DNA from: Leptothrix cholodnii SP-6
GTDB lineage: Bacteria; Pseudomonadota; Gammaproteobacteria; Burkholderiales; Burkholderiaceae_C
NCBI RefSeq assembly: GCF_000019785.1
Contig: NC_010524.1
Span: 992,001 to 1,056,000 of the forward strand
Direction of reading: 5' to 3'
DNA: 64,000 nucleotides
Every line of letters starts with the position of its first letter. Position 1 is the first letter of the stretch. The translations under genes and the position numbers were made by a program. Below the pieces are notes generated by a model. The model was not told where the DNA came from. It was given only the letters and a program-made list of their open reading frames with translations, and ran no database searches. Shown piece after piece: positions 56,401 through 64,000 of this stretch.

Positions 56401-56971
56401 CCAGCGGCACGGTGGCGAGCACCAGCGCATCGTGGCCGGGCAGGCCGGCGCGCTGCACCTCCAGATAGAAACGGCGCGGGAAGATCGCCGCCAGCTTGCG
56501 CGCCAGCTCGGCCGCTCGCACCGTGTCGCCCTGCGCCAGCGACTGGCCGACGCAGCCCATCAGCCCGCCCGACAGCGCGATCAGGCCGCCGTTGAGTTCG
56601 TCCAGCCACTCCCACTTCACCCACGCCTGGTTGCGCTGCACGTTCTGCACCCAGGCGCGCGACAGGATCTCGCACAGGTTCAGATAACCGGGCTCGTTCT
56701 GCACCAGCAGCAGCAGCCGTGTGGCGGGGCGCACCTCGCCGGCGGCGCCGATGCCTTCGGGTTCGAGCCAGATGTCGGCGCCGATGATCGGCTTGACGCC
56801 CCGCTTGTTCGCTTCCTTGTAGAACTTGATCGCGCCGAACAGGTTGGCCAGGTCGGTGATCGCCAGCGCCGGCTGGCCATCCTTGGCCGCGGTCTTGACG
56901 ATCTCGTCGATCCGCAAGGTGCCGTCGACGACGGAGTATTCGGTGTGGGTGCGCAGGTGGACAAAACTCAT
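53405..56971 (-). CDS. dnaE: DNA polymerase III alpha subunit
   Basis: 1188 residues, normal length. PHP domain first ([41 protein letters not shown]). The polymerase core has [23 protein letters not shown] and [20 protein letters not shown] with catalytic Asp residues. [31 protein letters not shown] and [21 protein letters not shown] follow, then the HhH ([16 protein letters not shown]) and OB-fold regions. It is the replicative polymerase. Start at 56971, the conserved N-terminus. Divergent from trhO. Confidence 0.98.
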   Translation of the reverse strand: MSFVHLRTHTEYSVVDGTLRIDEIVKTAAKDGQPALAITDLANLFGAIKFYKEANKRGVKPIIGADIWLEPEGIGAAGEVRPATRLLLLVQNEPGYLNLCEILSRAWVQNVQRNQAWVKWEWLDELNGGLIALSGGLMGCVGQSLAQGDTVRAAELARKLAAIFPRRFYLEVQRAGLPGHDALVLATVPLAAQLQLPVVATHPIQYLAPDDFDAHEARVCVAEGETIANPKRPRRFGRDQHFKTQAEMEALFADVPTALANTLEIARRCSLRLVLGKPQLPNFPTPTLADGSSMPMEDYFRQLSYEGLEERLALLYPKPEKRDAERARYLERLEFELTTILKMGFPGYFLIVSDFIRWAKANGCPVGPGRGSGAGSLVAYVLSITDLDPLHYNLLFERFLNPERVSMPDFDIDFCQGNRDRVIDYVKDRYGRPAVSQIATFGTMAAKAALRDIGRVLGMGYGHVDSIAKLIPAPPGKSVTLARVPEKAEDRDGGVIYARLEAPELEEREKNEEEVAELLSLAMRVEGMVRNIGMHAGGVLIAPGKITDFCPLYQQPGSDSAVSQYDKDDVEAIGLVKFDFLGLATLTILELAKEFIVARHENRKDFAFETIPLDDAAVYKLFSDGLTEAVFQFESGGMQRMLKDAKPSRLEDLIALNALYRPGPMDLIPSFVARKHGKEPVEYPHPMVEWVLSETYGIMVYQEQVMQTAQVLGGYSLGGADMLRRAMGKKKAEEMAEHRAIFRKGAAGNNISQDKADEIFDLMEKFAGYGFNKSHAAAYSLLAYHTAWIKVHHTAEFFAANMTIELDDTDKLRVLRQDALKFGVQFESPDVNVGVYRFEPAPGKAGNKLIRYGLGAIKGTGQGAIEAIIAARNEGGPFRSIFDFCARVDRKSINKRVIEALVKAGAFDKLHPKGLDGRAELLASVGLALEYAGTQAAHADQSGLFDFGGGDDHGSSTREPDYVAAETWDVKQRLSHEKIAIGYFLSGHLFDQVAAEVRQFAKRRIEDLSDSRDPQTLAGIVTDLRIVNGHRGKVAIFKLDDKTAAIEAVVAEELLNANAALLKDDELLILQGKAQPDRFSGGVRFNVIQILDLPTARCRHGRYLRVPATDNLPPVDQVLRDFPARSISTEHGELVQGVPIRLVVERESACGEVDLGEAARFYPSDEALKLWQVGSQGKARLVYSEEQA

Positions 56972-57031
56972 CGCCAGATTGTAGGGAGGGCGTTTTCGGG
57001 CTTTGACGCAGGTCTTTTTACAATCGCCGGC

Positions 57032-57775
57032 GTGAAACCGCCCATCCTCAACCTCTCGTCCTACAAGTTCGTCACCCTGGCCGACGCCGCCACGCTGCGT
57101 GCGCAGATCCAGGGCCAGGCCAACGCCTGCCGCCTCAAGGGCACCGTGCTGCTGGCCGAGGAGGGCATCAACCTCTTCGTCGCCGGGCCCGAGGCCGGCG
57201 CGCGGGCCTTCATCGACTACCTGCGTTTCGATCCGCGCTTGGCCGATCTGGCGCCCAAGGAAAGCTGGAGCGAGGCGGTGCCGTTCAAGCGCATGAACGT
57301 CAAGCTCAAGCGCGAGATCATCCGCATGAACGAGCCGGCGATCCGCCCCGAAGCCGGCCGCGCACCCAGCGTGGCGCCGCAGGTGCTGGCGCGCTGGCTG
57401 GCGCAGGGCCACGACGACGCCGGCCGGCCGGTCGTGACGCTCGACACCCGCAACGCCTTCGAGGTCGACCACGGCACCTTCGAGGGCGCGATCGACTGGC
57501 GCATCGGCAAGTTCAGCGAGTTTCCGGCCGCCGTGCAGGCGCACCGCGCGCAGCTCGAAGGCAAGACGGTGGTGAGCTTCTGCACCGGCGGCATCCGCTG
57601 CGAGAAGGCCGGCATCTACCTGCAGGCGCAGGGGCTCGACAACGTCTACCAGCTCGAAGGCGGCATCCTCAAGTATTTCGAGCTGACCGACGGCGCGCCG
57701 GGCTGGCGCGGCAGCTGTTTCGTGTTCGACGAGCGCGAGGCGCTGGGCGCGCAGCTGGTGCCGACACGCACCTGA
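57032..57775 (+). CDS. trhO: tRNA uridine(34) hydroxylase TrhO (rhodanese-domain protein)
   Basis: 247 residues from a GTG at 57032. The N-terminal UPF0176 domain ([21 protein letters not shown]) precedes the rhodanese domain, which has [22 protein letters not shown] and the active-site loop [18 protein letters not shown] with its Cys. TrhO hydroxylates U34 of certain tRNAs to 5-hydroxyuridine. Divergent from dnaE with 60 bases between. Confidence 0.93.
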   Translation: MKPPILNLSSYKFVTLADAATLRAQIQGQANACRLKGTVLLAEEGINLFVAGPEAGARAFIDYLRFDPRLADLAPKESWSEAVPFKRMNVKLKREIIRMNEPAIRPEAGRAPSVAPQVLARWLAQGHDDAGRPVVTLDTRNAFEVDHGTFEGAIDWRIGKFSEFPAAVQAHRAQLEGKTVVSFCTGGIRCEKAGIYLQAQGLDNVYQLEGGILKYFELTDGAPGWRGSCFVFDEREALGAQLVPTRT

Positions 57776-57868
57776 GCGCCTGAACCGGAGCTTGCGGCTC
57801 GGCGCCGCAACAGACCGCCGGCGCCGACCGCGATCGGCACGCCATCCGACTGCGGGCATAAAATGAAG

Positions 57869-57887
57869 TGCAGCTAAACCATCTGCA
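57869..57887. promoter_or_regulatory. Inverted repeat before the second ArgP-like gene
   Basis: TGCAG and CTGCA arms are separated by 9 bases, 20 bases before the start codon and just after an AT-rich ATAAAAT stretch; size and position fit a LysR-type autoregulatory site. Confidence 0.4.
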
Positions 57888-57906
57888 AAAAGATTAGAGG
57901 AACTAA

Positions 57907-58809
57907 ATGATGTTGGACCTCCAAGCCTTGCGCGCACTGGCCGCGGTCCTGCGGGAAGGCAGCTTCGAACGCGCCGCCCGGCAGATGCATGTCACGCCGT
58001 CGGCGGTGTCGCAGCGCATCCGCGCGCTCGAAGAGCGCCTGGGCTGCGTGCTGCTGGTGCGCACCTCGCCCGTCACCGCCACCGAAGAAGGCGCGCGGCT
58101 CTATTTGCATTTTTTGCAGATCGAGGTGCTCGAGGCCGATCTGGCGCGCGATCTGCAGCCGCTCGGTGATGCCGCCTCGCGGCGTGGTCGCAGCATCCGG
58201 GTGGCGGTCAACGCCGACAGCCTGGCGACCTGGGTGATCCCGGCGCTGGCCGATTTCCATGCCCGCAGCGGCGACACGGTGGCGCTGCACGTCGACGATC
58301 AGGACCACACCCGCGAGTGGCTGCGCTCGGGCACGGTGTTCGCCGCGGTGACGGCGGCGTCGGAGCCGGTGGCCGGCTGCAGGGTCGACCCGCTCGGCTC
58401 GATGCGCTACTGCGCCGCCGCCAGCCCCGAGTTCGCGAAACGCTATTTCGAAGCGCGCGATCTGCAGGCCGCATTCAGCGAGGCGCCGATGCTGGTCTTC
58501 AATCAGAAGGATCAGCTCCAGCACCGGTTCCTGAACGAGCTGCTGGGGGATGCCGATCCGCACCCGCCGGTCTGGTGGCTGCCGTCGACGCATGCGTTTC
58601 TCGACGCCGCCCGCGCCGGCCTGGGCTGGGGCCTGCACCCGCTGCCGCTGGTGGCCGACGATCTGGCCAGCGGCCGGCTGGTCGACCTGAGCCCCGGCCA
58701 CAGCCTGGACGTGCCGCTGTTCTGGCAGAGCTGGCGGCTCGACTCCGAAACCGTGCACACGCTGCGCAGCTGCATGCTGCGCGCGGCCGAGGGCGCCTTG
58801 CTGCAGTGA
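57907..58809 (+). CDS. LysR-family regulator, ArgP (IciA) subgroup, second copy
   Basis: 300 residues. Helix-turn-helix AALREG-type start (LRALAAVLREGSFERAARQMHVTPSAVSQRIRALEERLG), then VNADSLATWVIPALADF and VDDQDHTREWLRSGTVFAAV, the same hallmarks as the copy at 17654-18589. A strong AGAGGA ribosome site lies upstream. The nearest genes are housekeeping, so no obvious target adjoins it. It may regulate Lys/Arg export as ArgP does. Converges on rsgA with 1 base between the stops. Confidence 0.9.
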   Translation: MMLDLQALRALAAVLREGSFERAARQMHVTPSAVSQRIRALEERLGCVLLVRTSPVTATEEGARLYLHFLQIEVLEADLARDLQPLGDAASRRGRSIRVAVNADSLATWVIPALADFHARSGDTVALHVDDQDHTREWLRSGTVFAAVTAASEPVAGCRVDPLGSMRYCAAASPEFAKRYFEARDLQAAFSEAPMLVFNQKDQLQHRFLNELLGDADPHPPVWWLPSTHAFLDAARAGLGWGLHPLPLVADDLASGRLVDLSPGHSLDVPLFWQSWRLDSETVHTLRSCMLRAAEGALLQ

Positions 58810-58810
58810 G

Positions 58811-59773
58811 TCAGCCGCGGCGGTCGAGCTCGGCGCCGAGTTCCTGGTAGATCCGGTAGCGGTTGGCGGCGATCTCGCCGCGCTCGAGCGCGGCCAGCAC
58901 GCCGCAGTCGGGCTCGTGGGTGTGGCTGCAGTTGGCGAAACGGCAGTGGCCGAGGTGGGCACGCAGGTCGGGCATCCAGTGCGCCAGATCCGGCCGCTGG
59001 ATGTGCTGGATGCCGAACTCCTGGAATCCCGGCGAGTCGATCAGCGCGCCCTCGCGCCCGCCGTCGAGCCAGTACCAGCGCGTGTGCGTGGTGGTGTGAC
59101 GTCCGGAGTTGAGCGCGGTCGAGATCTCGGCGGTGGCCGCCTGGGCCTGCGGCACCAGCAGGTTGACGAGCGTGCTCTTGCCGGTGCCCGACGGCCCCAG
59201 CACCAGCGTCGAACCTTTGGCCAGACGCGGCGTCAGCATCGCCAGCGCCGCATCGCGGTGGCTGCGCAGCGGGTCGGCGTCCGCGCTCTTCAGACCGGCC
59301 TCGCTGCGCGCCTTCAGCGCCACCTCGAGCACCTCGTAACCCATCGCCCGGTACGGCGCCAGGCGCTCGCGCGCCAGGCTGGCCGCCGGCTCCAGGTCGA
59401 CCTTGTTGAGCAGGATCAGGACCTCGATGCGCGCCTCCTCGGCGGCGATCAGGGCGCGGCTGAGCTGGCTTTCGCTGAACACCGGCTCGGCGGCGACCAG
59501 CACCAGCAGGCGATCCAGGTTGGCGGCAAACGACTTGGTCTTCCACTCGTCCTGGCGGTAGAGCAGGTTGCGGCGCGGCTCCATGGCCTCGATCACGCCG
59601 GCGTCGCCGCGGCTGTCGGTCACCTGCCAGCGCACCCGATCGCCCACCACCACCTGGCTTTTCTTGCCGCGCGGCTGGCAGATCACCTCGCGGCCTTCGG
59701 GCGTCATCACCACGTAGTGGCGCCCATGTCCGGCCACGATCAGGCCGATGTCGAGTTCTGCGTGTTGGGTCAT
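58811..59773 (-). CDS. rsgA: Small ribosomal subunit biogenesis GTPase RsgA
   Basis: 320 residues. OB-fold start (VAGHGRHYVVMTPEGREVICQPRGKKSQVVVGDRV), then circularly permuted GTPase motifs: G4 (LLNKVDL) before G1 (LGPSGTGKSTLVNLL) and G3 (DSPGFQEFG). The C-terminal zinc finger is HCRFANCSHTHEPDCGV. It checks late 30S assembly using GTP. It lies 7 bases after the M48 protease gene, in an operon. Confidence 0.97.
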   Translation of the reverse strand: MTQHAELDIGLIVAGHGRHYVVMTPEGREVICQPRGKKSQVVVGDRVRWQVTDSRGDAGVIEAMEPRRNLLYRQDEWKTKSFAANLDRLLVLVAAEPVFSESQLSRALIAAEEARIEVLILLNKVDLEPAASLARERLAPYRAMGYEVLEVALKARSEAGLKSADADPLRSHRDAALAMLTPRLAKGSTLVLGPSGTGKSTLVNLLVPQAQAATAEISTALNSGRHTTTHTRWYWLDGGREGALIDSPGFQEFGIQHIQRPDLAHWMPDLRAHLGHCRFANCSHTHEPDCGVLAALERGEIAANRYRIYQELGAELDRRG

Positions 59774-59780
59774 CGAGGCG

Positions 59781-61046
59781 TCAGTGGCCGGGCAGGGCGG
59801 CGAGCCGCTCGCTGGCCGGCGGGTGCGAGTAGTGCACGCGCACGTAGATCGGATCGGGCGTGAGCGTGCTGGCGTTGTCTTCGTAGAGCTTGAGCAGCGC
59901 GCCCGACAGGTCTTGCGCGCGGGTCTGGGCGCAGGCGTAGGCGTCGGCCTCGAACTCGTGGCGGCGCGACAGCGCCGCCGTCAGCGGCGTGACGAAGAAG
60001 CTGAACACCGGGCCGACCATCATCAGCAGCACCAGCGCCAGGCCGTGGTTGGGCGCCAGGATGTCGGGTGTCACGCCCAGGCCGACGTAGAACGCCGGCT
60101 GGCCCATCAGCCAGCCCAGCAGCGCCAGGCTGAACAGCCACACCGCCATCACGGTGGCGATGCGCTTGGGCACGTGGCGGTGGTGGAAGTGGCCGAGCTC
60201 GTGCGCCAGCACCGCCTCGATCTCCTCGGGCGACAGGCGCTTGAGCAGGGTGTCGAAGAACACCACCCGCTTGCTCGCGCCGAAGCCGGTGAAGTAGGCG
60301 TTGGCGTGCGCCGAGCGCTTGCTGCCGTCCATCACGTACAGGCCCTGGGCCTTGAAGCCGCAGCGCTGCATCAGCGCCTGCACGCGCTGCACCATCGCGG
60401 TGTCGGCGAGCGGCTCGAACTTGTTGAACAGTGGCGCGATCACCGTCGGGTAGAGCACCTGCATCAGCAGCGTGAAGGCCGCCAGCAGCGCAAACGCCCA
60501 CAGCCACCAGAGGCTGCCGGCGCTGGCCATCAGCCACAGCAGCGCCGCCACCAGCGGCAGCGTGATGACCAGGCCCACCGTGCCGCTGACCAGCAGGTCG
60601 CGCAGCCACAGGCCGGGCGTCATGCGGTTGAAGCCGAAGCGCTGCTCGATGCGGAAGGTGCGCCACAGGTCGAACGGCAGGTCGAGCGCCGCGCCGATCA
60701 GCGTGACGCCCAGCAGCAGGCCGAGCTGATAGGCCATGTCGCCCCAGGCCGGCCGGACCGTGTCGAGCATCCAGGCGTTGAGGGTGTCGAGCCCGCCCAG
60801 CAGCGTCCAGCCGACCAGCGCCGCGGCGCTCCAGGCGGTGGTCAGCAGCTCGAAACGCTGGCGCGCGATGGTGTAGTCGGCGGCCTTCTGGTGCGATGAC
60901 AGGCTCACCACGCCGACGAACGCCGGCGGCACCGCGCCGCGATGCTGCGCCACGTGGCGGATCTGGCGGCTGATCAGCCAAAGGCGCAGACCCAGCATCA
61001 GCACCAGGGCGACGGCAAAGAGGATCGTCAGGAATGCAGAACTCAT
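59781..61046 (-). CDS. M48-family membrane metalloprotease (CAAX-protease/Ste24 type)
   Basis: 421 residues with about seven membrane helices. Zinc motif [10 protein letters not shown] follows EEIEAVLA, the third ligand is in [12 protein letters not shown], and [15 protein letters not shown] with [15 protein letters not shown] is diagnostic of Ste24-like peptidases. It would cleave membrane proteins at the cytosolic face. Start at 61046; two earlier in-frame ATG codons (61064-61070) are possible. Divergent from orn with 89 bases between. Confidence 0.92.
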   Translation of the reverse strand: MSSAFLTILFAVALVLMLGLRLWLISRQIRHVAQHRGAVPPAFVGVVSLSSHQKAADYTIARQRFELLTTAWSAAALVGWTLLGGLDTLNAWMLDTVRPAWGDMAYQLGLLLGVTLIGAALDLPFDLWRTFRIEQRFGFNRMTPGLWLRDLLVSGTVGLVITLPLVAALLWLMASAGSLWWLWAFALLAAFTLLMQVLYPTVIAPLFNKFEPLADTAMVQRVQALMQRCGFKAQGLYVMDGSKRSAHANAYFTGFGASKRVVFFDTLLKRLSPEEIEAVLAHELGHFHHRHVPKRIATVMAVWLFSLALLGWLMGQPAFYVGLGVTPDILAPNHGLALVLLMMVGPVFSFFVTPLTAALSRRHEFEADAYACAQTRAQDLSGALLKLYEDNASTLTPDPIYVRVHYSHPPASERLAALPGH

Positions 61047-61135
61047 CGAATCATTCTCGCCCATGGTCACGGCCCGGGCGGGCCGGGTGCCCGCAAGAGC
61101 CCATGGGAGAATCGCGCCCCGCCCTGGAGGAACCG

Positions 61136-61699
61136 ATGACCGAGCCCGTGCAACTGCCCCGCAATGACCTGAACCTGATCTGGATCGACATGGAGATGAC
61201 CGGTCTCGACCCGATGACCGATCGGGTGATCGAGATCGCGGTGGTCGTCACCGACGCCCAGCTGACCGTGCGCGTCGAAGGCCCGGTGATCGCGGTGCAC
61301 CAGAGCGACGAGGTGCTCGACCGCATGGACGCCTGGAACCGTGGCACCCACGGCAAGAGCGGCCTGACCGAGCGCGTCAAGGCCTCGACCATCGGCGAGG
61401 ATCAGGCGCAGGATCAGATGATCGAGTTCCTGAAGCAGTACGTCAGCAAGAAGACCTCGCCGATGTGCGGCAACAGCATCTGCCAGGACCGCCGCTTCAT
61501 GGCCAACTACATGCCCCGGCTGGAAGAGTTCTTCCACTACCGCAACCTCGACGTGTCGACGCTCAAGGAGCTGGCGCGGCGCTGGAAGCCGGAGATCATG
61601 GACGGCTTCAAGAAGCACCAGAAGCACACCGCGCTGGCCGACATCCACGAGTCGATCGACGAGCTGCTGTACTACCGCCAGCATCTGCTGACGGTCTGA
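61136..61699 (+). CDS. orn: Oligoribonuclease
   Basis: 187 residues. DEDD exonuclease motifs: [14 protein letters not shown] (D-x-E), [10 protein letters not shown], and [19 protein letters not shown] (H...D). It degrades 2-5-mer RNA, including pGpG from cyclic di-GMP breakdown. The start at 61136 has a perfect GGAGG site. Convergent with the marR-like gene. Confidence 0.98.
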   Translation: MTEPVQLPRNDLNLIWIDMEMTGLDPMTDRVIEIAVVVTDAQLTVRVEGPVIAVHQSDEVLDRMDAWNRGTHGKSGLTERVKASTIGEDQAQDQMIEFLKQYVSKKTSPMCGNSICQDRRFMANYMPRLEEFFHYRNLDVSTLKELARRWKPEIMDGFKKHQKHTALADIHESIDELLYYRQHLLTV

Positions 61700-61715
61700 A
61701 TCCCGAGGGCTGGCC

Positions 61716-62183
61716 TCAGCCGCGGTGCGAGGCGGCCACCTTCTTCAGCAGCTCCATCAGCATCGCGCGCTCGGCGGGGCTGAGCACGTCGTCGAGGCTC
61801 ATCTCGATCAGCCGCGCGGTGTCGCTGCCCTGCCGGGCCAGCTCGGCACCGGCGTCGGTCAGCAGCACGTGCTGCGAGCGGCCGTCGGTGTCGCTGCGCA
61901 CGCGGTTGATCAGGCCGCGCTCCTGCAGGCGGTCGAGCAGGATGGTGAGCTTGGGCGCGGTCAGTACCAGCGTCTGCGCCAGCTGCTTGGGCGTGACCTG
62001 CTCGTTGGCCTGCAGCAGCAGCAGCAGCGAATATTCGACCGGCCGCAGGTCGAGCGGATCGCCGACGTGCCGCATGAACAGGGCGTGGGTGGTGATCTGC
62101 GCGCGCACCACCTGGTAACCGACGATCTCGCCCAAGACGCCCTCGTCCAGTCCGTGGCGGGAGGATGAATTCTTTTTCGACAT
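61716..62183 (-). CDS. MarR-family transcriptional regulator
   Basis: 155 residues. Winged helix: DLRPVEYSLLLLLQANEQVTPKQLAQTLVLTAPKLTILLDRLQERGLINRVRSDTDGRSQHVLLTDAGAEL is the classic MarR DNA-binding domain. It is 5 bases downstream of the acyl-CoA dehydrogenase gene, so probably co-transcribed and likely to regulate it or an aromatic/fatty acid pathway; the ligand is unknown. Confidence 0.93.
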   Translation of the reverse strand: MSKKNSSSRHGLDEGVLGEIVGYQVVRAQITTHALFMRHVGDPLDLRPVEYSLLLLLQANEQVTPKQLAQTLVLTAPKLTILLDRLQERGLINRVRSDTDGRSQHVLLTDAGAELARQGSDTARLIEMSLDDVLSPAERAMLMELLKKVAASHRG

Positions 62184-62188
62184 GCCCG

Positions 62189-63982
62189 TCAGGCTAACAC
62201 CCAGGGCAGCGGCCGCTGCCACTGGCGCAGCCGCATCCAGCGTCCGGCTTGATCGTCCATCAGCCAGGTGAGGCCAAAGCGCGACAGCTCGCGCTTGCGC
62301 TGCGCCGCGCGTGGGTCGGGGTGGCGCTCGGCGCAGCGCGCCATGCGCGCCCAGGCCCAGGCCAGCAGCGCGTGGCCGAGGCCGTGCAGCGCGTCGTCGG
62401 CGACCGCCAGCACGGCCTGCGCGTCGTGGGCGCGGGCGGCGTGCAGGTCGATGCCGGCCAGGCGGATCGCGGCGATCTGCTCGCGCAAGGCGGCGGCCTC
62501 GATCGCCAGATCCGCGCGCGCCTCGCAGGCGGCTGCCTCGGCTTCCATCTCGTCGAGCAGCGCCTCGATGCGCCGCGGCGTGTCGAGCCACTTGCGCATC
62601 ACCAGGTCGATCGCCTGGATCTGATTCGTGCCCTCGTAGATCATCGCGATGCGGCTGTCGCGCACCTGCTGCTCGATGCCGTATTCGTGCACGTAGCCGT
62701 AACCGCCGAACACGCCCAGCGCATCGTCGGCGCCGCGGTGGCCGAGATCGGTCAGAAACGCCTTGGCGACCGGCGTCAGCAGCGCCACCAGATCGGCGGC
62801 GCGCGCGCGCTGCGCGGGCTCGGGGTGCTGTTCGGATTCATCGAGCAGCAGGCCGATCCAGCCGGCCAGCACGCGCGCGCCTTCGGTCTGCGCCTGCAGC
62901 GTCAGCAGGATGCGGCGCATGGCCGGGTGCCAGACGATCGGGTCCGGCCCGCCGCTCGCTCCACCGGATGGCATGGCATCGGCCGGCCGGCCGGGTGCGC
63001 GCAACTGCACGCGTTCCTGCGCGTAGGCCAGCGCCTTCTGCGTCGCGCCTTCGAGGTGCGCCAGCCCCTGCATCGCCACGTGCAGCCGGGCCGAATTCAT
63101 CATCAGGAACATCGCCGCGAGCCCCGTGCCCGGCTCGCCGAGCAGCCAGCCGGTGGCGCGCTCGAAGCGCATCTGGCTGGTCGAGCTGCCGTGGATGCCC
63201 ATCTTGTGTTCGATGCCGTCGCACCAGGCCGCGTTGCGCGTGCCGTCGGGCAGGAACTTGGGTACCAGGATCAGGCTCAGGCCCTTGGTGCCGGCCGGTG
63301 CATCGGGCAGGCGGGCCAGCACCAGGTGCACGATGTTGGCGGTCATGTCCTGATCGCCGCCGGAGATGAAGATCTTGTTGCCGCTCACCGCCACGCGCGA
63401 GCCGCTGGTCAGCGTGCCGTCGAGCGGCTCGGCCTTGCTGCGGATCAGGCCCAGGTCGCTGCCGGCCTGCGGCTCGGTCAGGTTCATCGTCGCCAGCCAC
63501 TCGCCGCTGACCACTTTCGACAGATAACGCTCGCGCAGCTCGGGTGTCGCGGTCGCCTTGATCGCCTCGTAGGCGCCGTGCAGCAGGCCGGGGTACATCG
63601 TCCAGGCGTGGTTGGCGGCGATGAGCATCTCGAACAGCGCCGCATTCAGCAGCTGCGGCAGGCCCTGGCCGCCGACCGCCGGGTCACACGCCAGCGCCGG
63701 CCAGCCGCCGTCGACAAACGCTTGCCAGGCGGCCGGATAACCGTCGGGCGTGCGCACCGTGCCGCCGTCGTCGGGGCTCCAGCGGCAACCTTGCCGATCG
63801 CCCGGGCCGTTCAGCGGCGCGATCACCTCGGCGGCGAAGCGCCCGCCTTGTGCCAGCACCTCGGCCGCGGTCTCGGCATCCAGATCGGCAAACGCCGGCT
63901 GCGCGCGCCACGAGGCTGGTGCATCAAGCACCTGTTCGATCACGAAACGCCAGTCTTCGAGCGGGGGGGTGTAGGTCGTCAT
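62189..63982 (-). CDS. Acyl-CoA dehydrogenase, C-terminally extended class
   Basis: 597 residues, the length of the DmdC/phenylacyl-CoA dehydrogenase class, with an extra N-terminal region and C-terminal helical extension compared with the 380-residue enzymes. FAD and substrate segments: MNLTEPQAGSDLGLIRSKA, SGNKIFISGGDQDM, KMGIHGSSTSQMRFE and the C-terminal DSRIAMIYEGTNQIQAIDLVMRKW with the catalytic Glu. It oxidises an acyl-CoA to the 2-enoyl form; the exact acyl group is unknown. Operon with the MarR regulator. Confidence 0.94.
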   Translation of the reverse strand: MTTYTPPLEDWRFVIEQVLDAPASWRAQPAFADLDAETAAEVLAQGGRFAAEVIAPLNGPGDRQGCRWSPDDGGTVRTPDGYPAAWQAFVDGGWPALACDPAVGGQGLPQLLNAALFEMLIAANHAWTMYPGLLHGAYEAIKATATPELRERYLSKVVSGEWLATMNLTEPQAGSDLGLIRSKAEPLDGTLTSGSRVAVSGNKIFISGGDQDMTANIVHLVLARLPDAPAGTKGLSLILVPKFLPDGTRNAAWCDGIEHKMGIHGSSTSQMRFERATGWLLGEPGTGLAAMFLMMNSARLHVAMQGLAHLEGATQKALAYAQERVQLRAPGRPADAMPSGGASGGPDPIVWHPAMRRILLTLQAQTEGARVLAGWIGLLLDESEQHPEPAQRARAADLVALLTPVAKAFLTDLGHRGADDALGVFGGYGYVHEYGIEQQVRDSRIAMIYEGTNQIQAIDLVMRKWLDTPRRIEALLDEMEAEAAACEARADLAIEAAALREQIAAIRLAGIDLHAARAHDAQAVLAVADDALHGLGHALLAWAWARMARCAERHPDPRAAQRKRELSRFGLTWLMDDQAGRWMRLRQWQRPLPWVLA

Positions 63983-64000
63983 GGTGAACTTCCGGGTGAC

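Noticed and set aside
53381..57025. Very long plus-strand open frame opposite dnaE
   Set aside because: It mirrors dnaE codons in high-GC DNA, is rich in His/Arg/Gly/Leu with no family match; only its last part (from 57032) is the real trhO gene.

Overview
The window is high-GC DNA from a betaproteobacterium, most likely order Burkholderiales. The gene orders support this: petABC-sspA-sspB, gyrA-pheA-tyrA-aroA-cmk-rpsA-ihfB-lapA-lapB, and gph-ubiG-ompA. So do a tmRNA with an ANDSTYALAA tag and TAGAAT-type -10 boxes. No plasmid or chromosome origin is visible, and most of the window is ordinary chromosomal backbone.

Layout. 1-7.6 kb: the 3' part of an aldehyde dehydrogenase-like gene, mscL, the cytochrome bc1 operon with sspAB, tRNA-Thr, a small transaldolase and a DUF454 membrane protein. 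7.6-20 kb: dinB, a DUF5666 lipoprotein, tldD, a DAHP synthase behind an aromatic-codon leader and attenuator, a cobalamin adenosyltransferase, a UPF0149/SEC-C protein, a universal stress protein, phoD-like phosphatase, and an ArgP-like regulator divergent from dadA. 20.7-28.2 kb: a genomic island inserted at the 3' end of ssrA (tmRNA). It carries a lipoprotein, a small serine recombinase, a possible replication initiator with downstream stem-loops, and a tyrosine integrase that is split by an IS5-family insertion. 28.2-30.8 kb: tmRNA, gph, ubiG and an OmpA-like lipoprotein. 31-42 kb: gyrA, a DUF2059 protein, pheA, tyrA, an aroA-cmk fusion, rpsA, ihfB, lapA and lapB. 42.4-50.8 kb: LPS core and surface-glycan genes, with heptosyltransferases at both ends and a central inverted pair of genes. 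51-64 kb: a ComEA-like protein, a patatin, a low-complexity basic protein, dnaE, trhO, a second ArgP-like regulator, rsgA, an M48 protease, orn, a MarR regulator and an acyl-CoA dehydrogenase.

How genes work together. The three subunits of complex III are co-transcribed. The aromatic pathway is represented twice: DAHP synthase (entry) under probable attenuation by Phe/Tyr/Trp-tRNA charging, and pheA-tyrA-aroA (later steps) in a long run ending with ribosomal protein S1 and IHF-beta. lapA/lapB (LPS assembly) sit directly before the LPS glycosyltransferase cluster.

Most notable points: the attenuator upstream of DAHP synthase; the ssrA island with its exactly reconstructable IS disruption; an in-frame palindromic repeat inside aroA, which is also fused to cmk; an aldehyde dehydrogenase homologue lacking both catalytic residues; and helically phased repeats upstream of the island recombinase.
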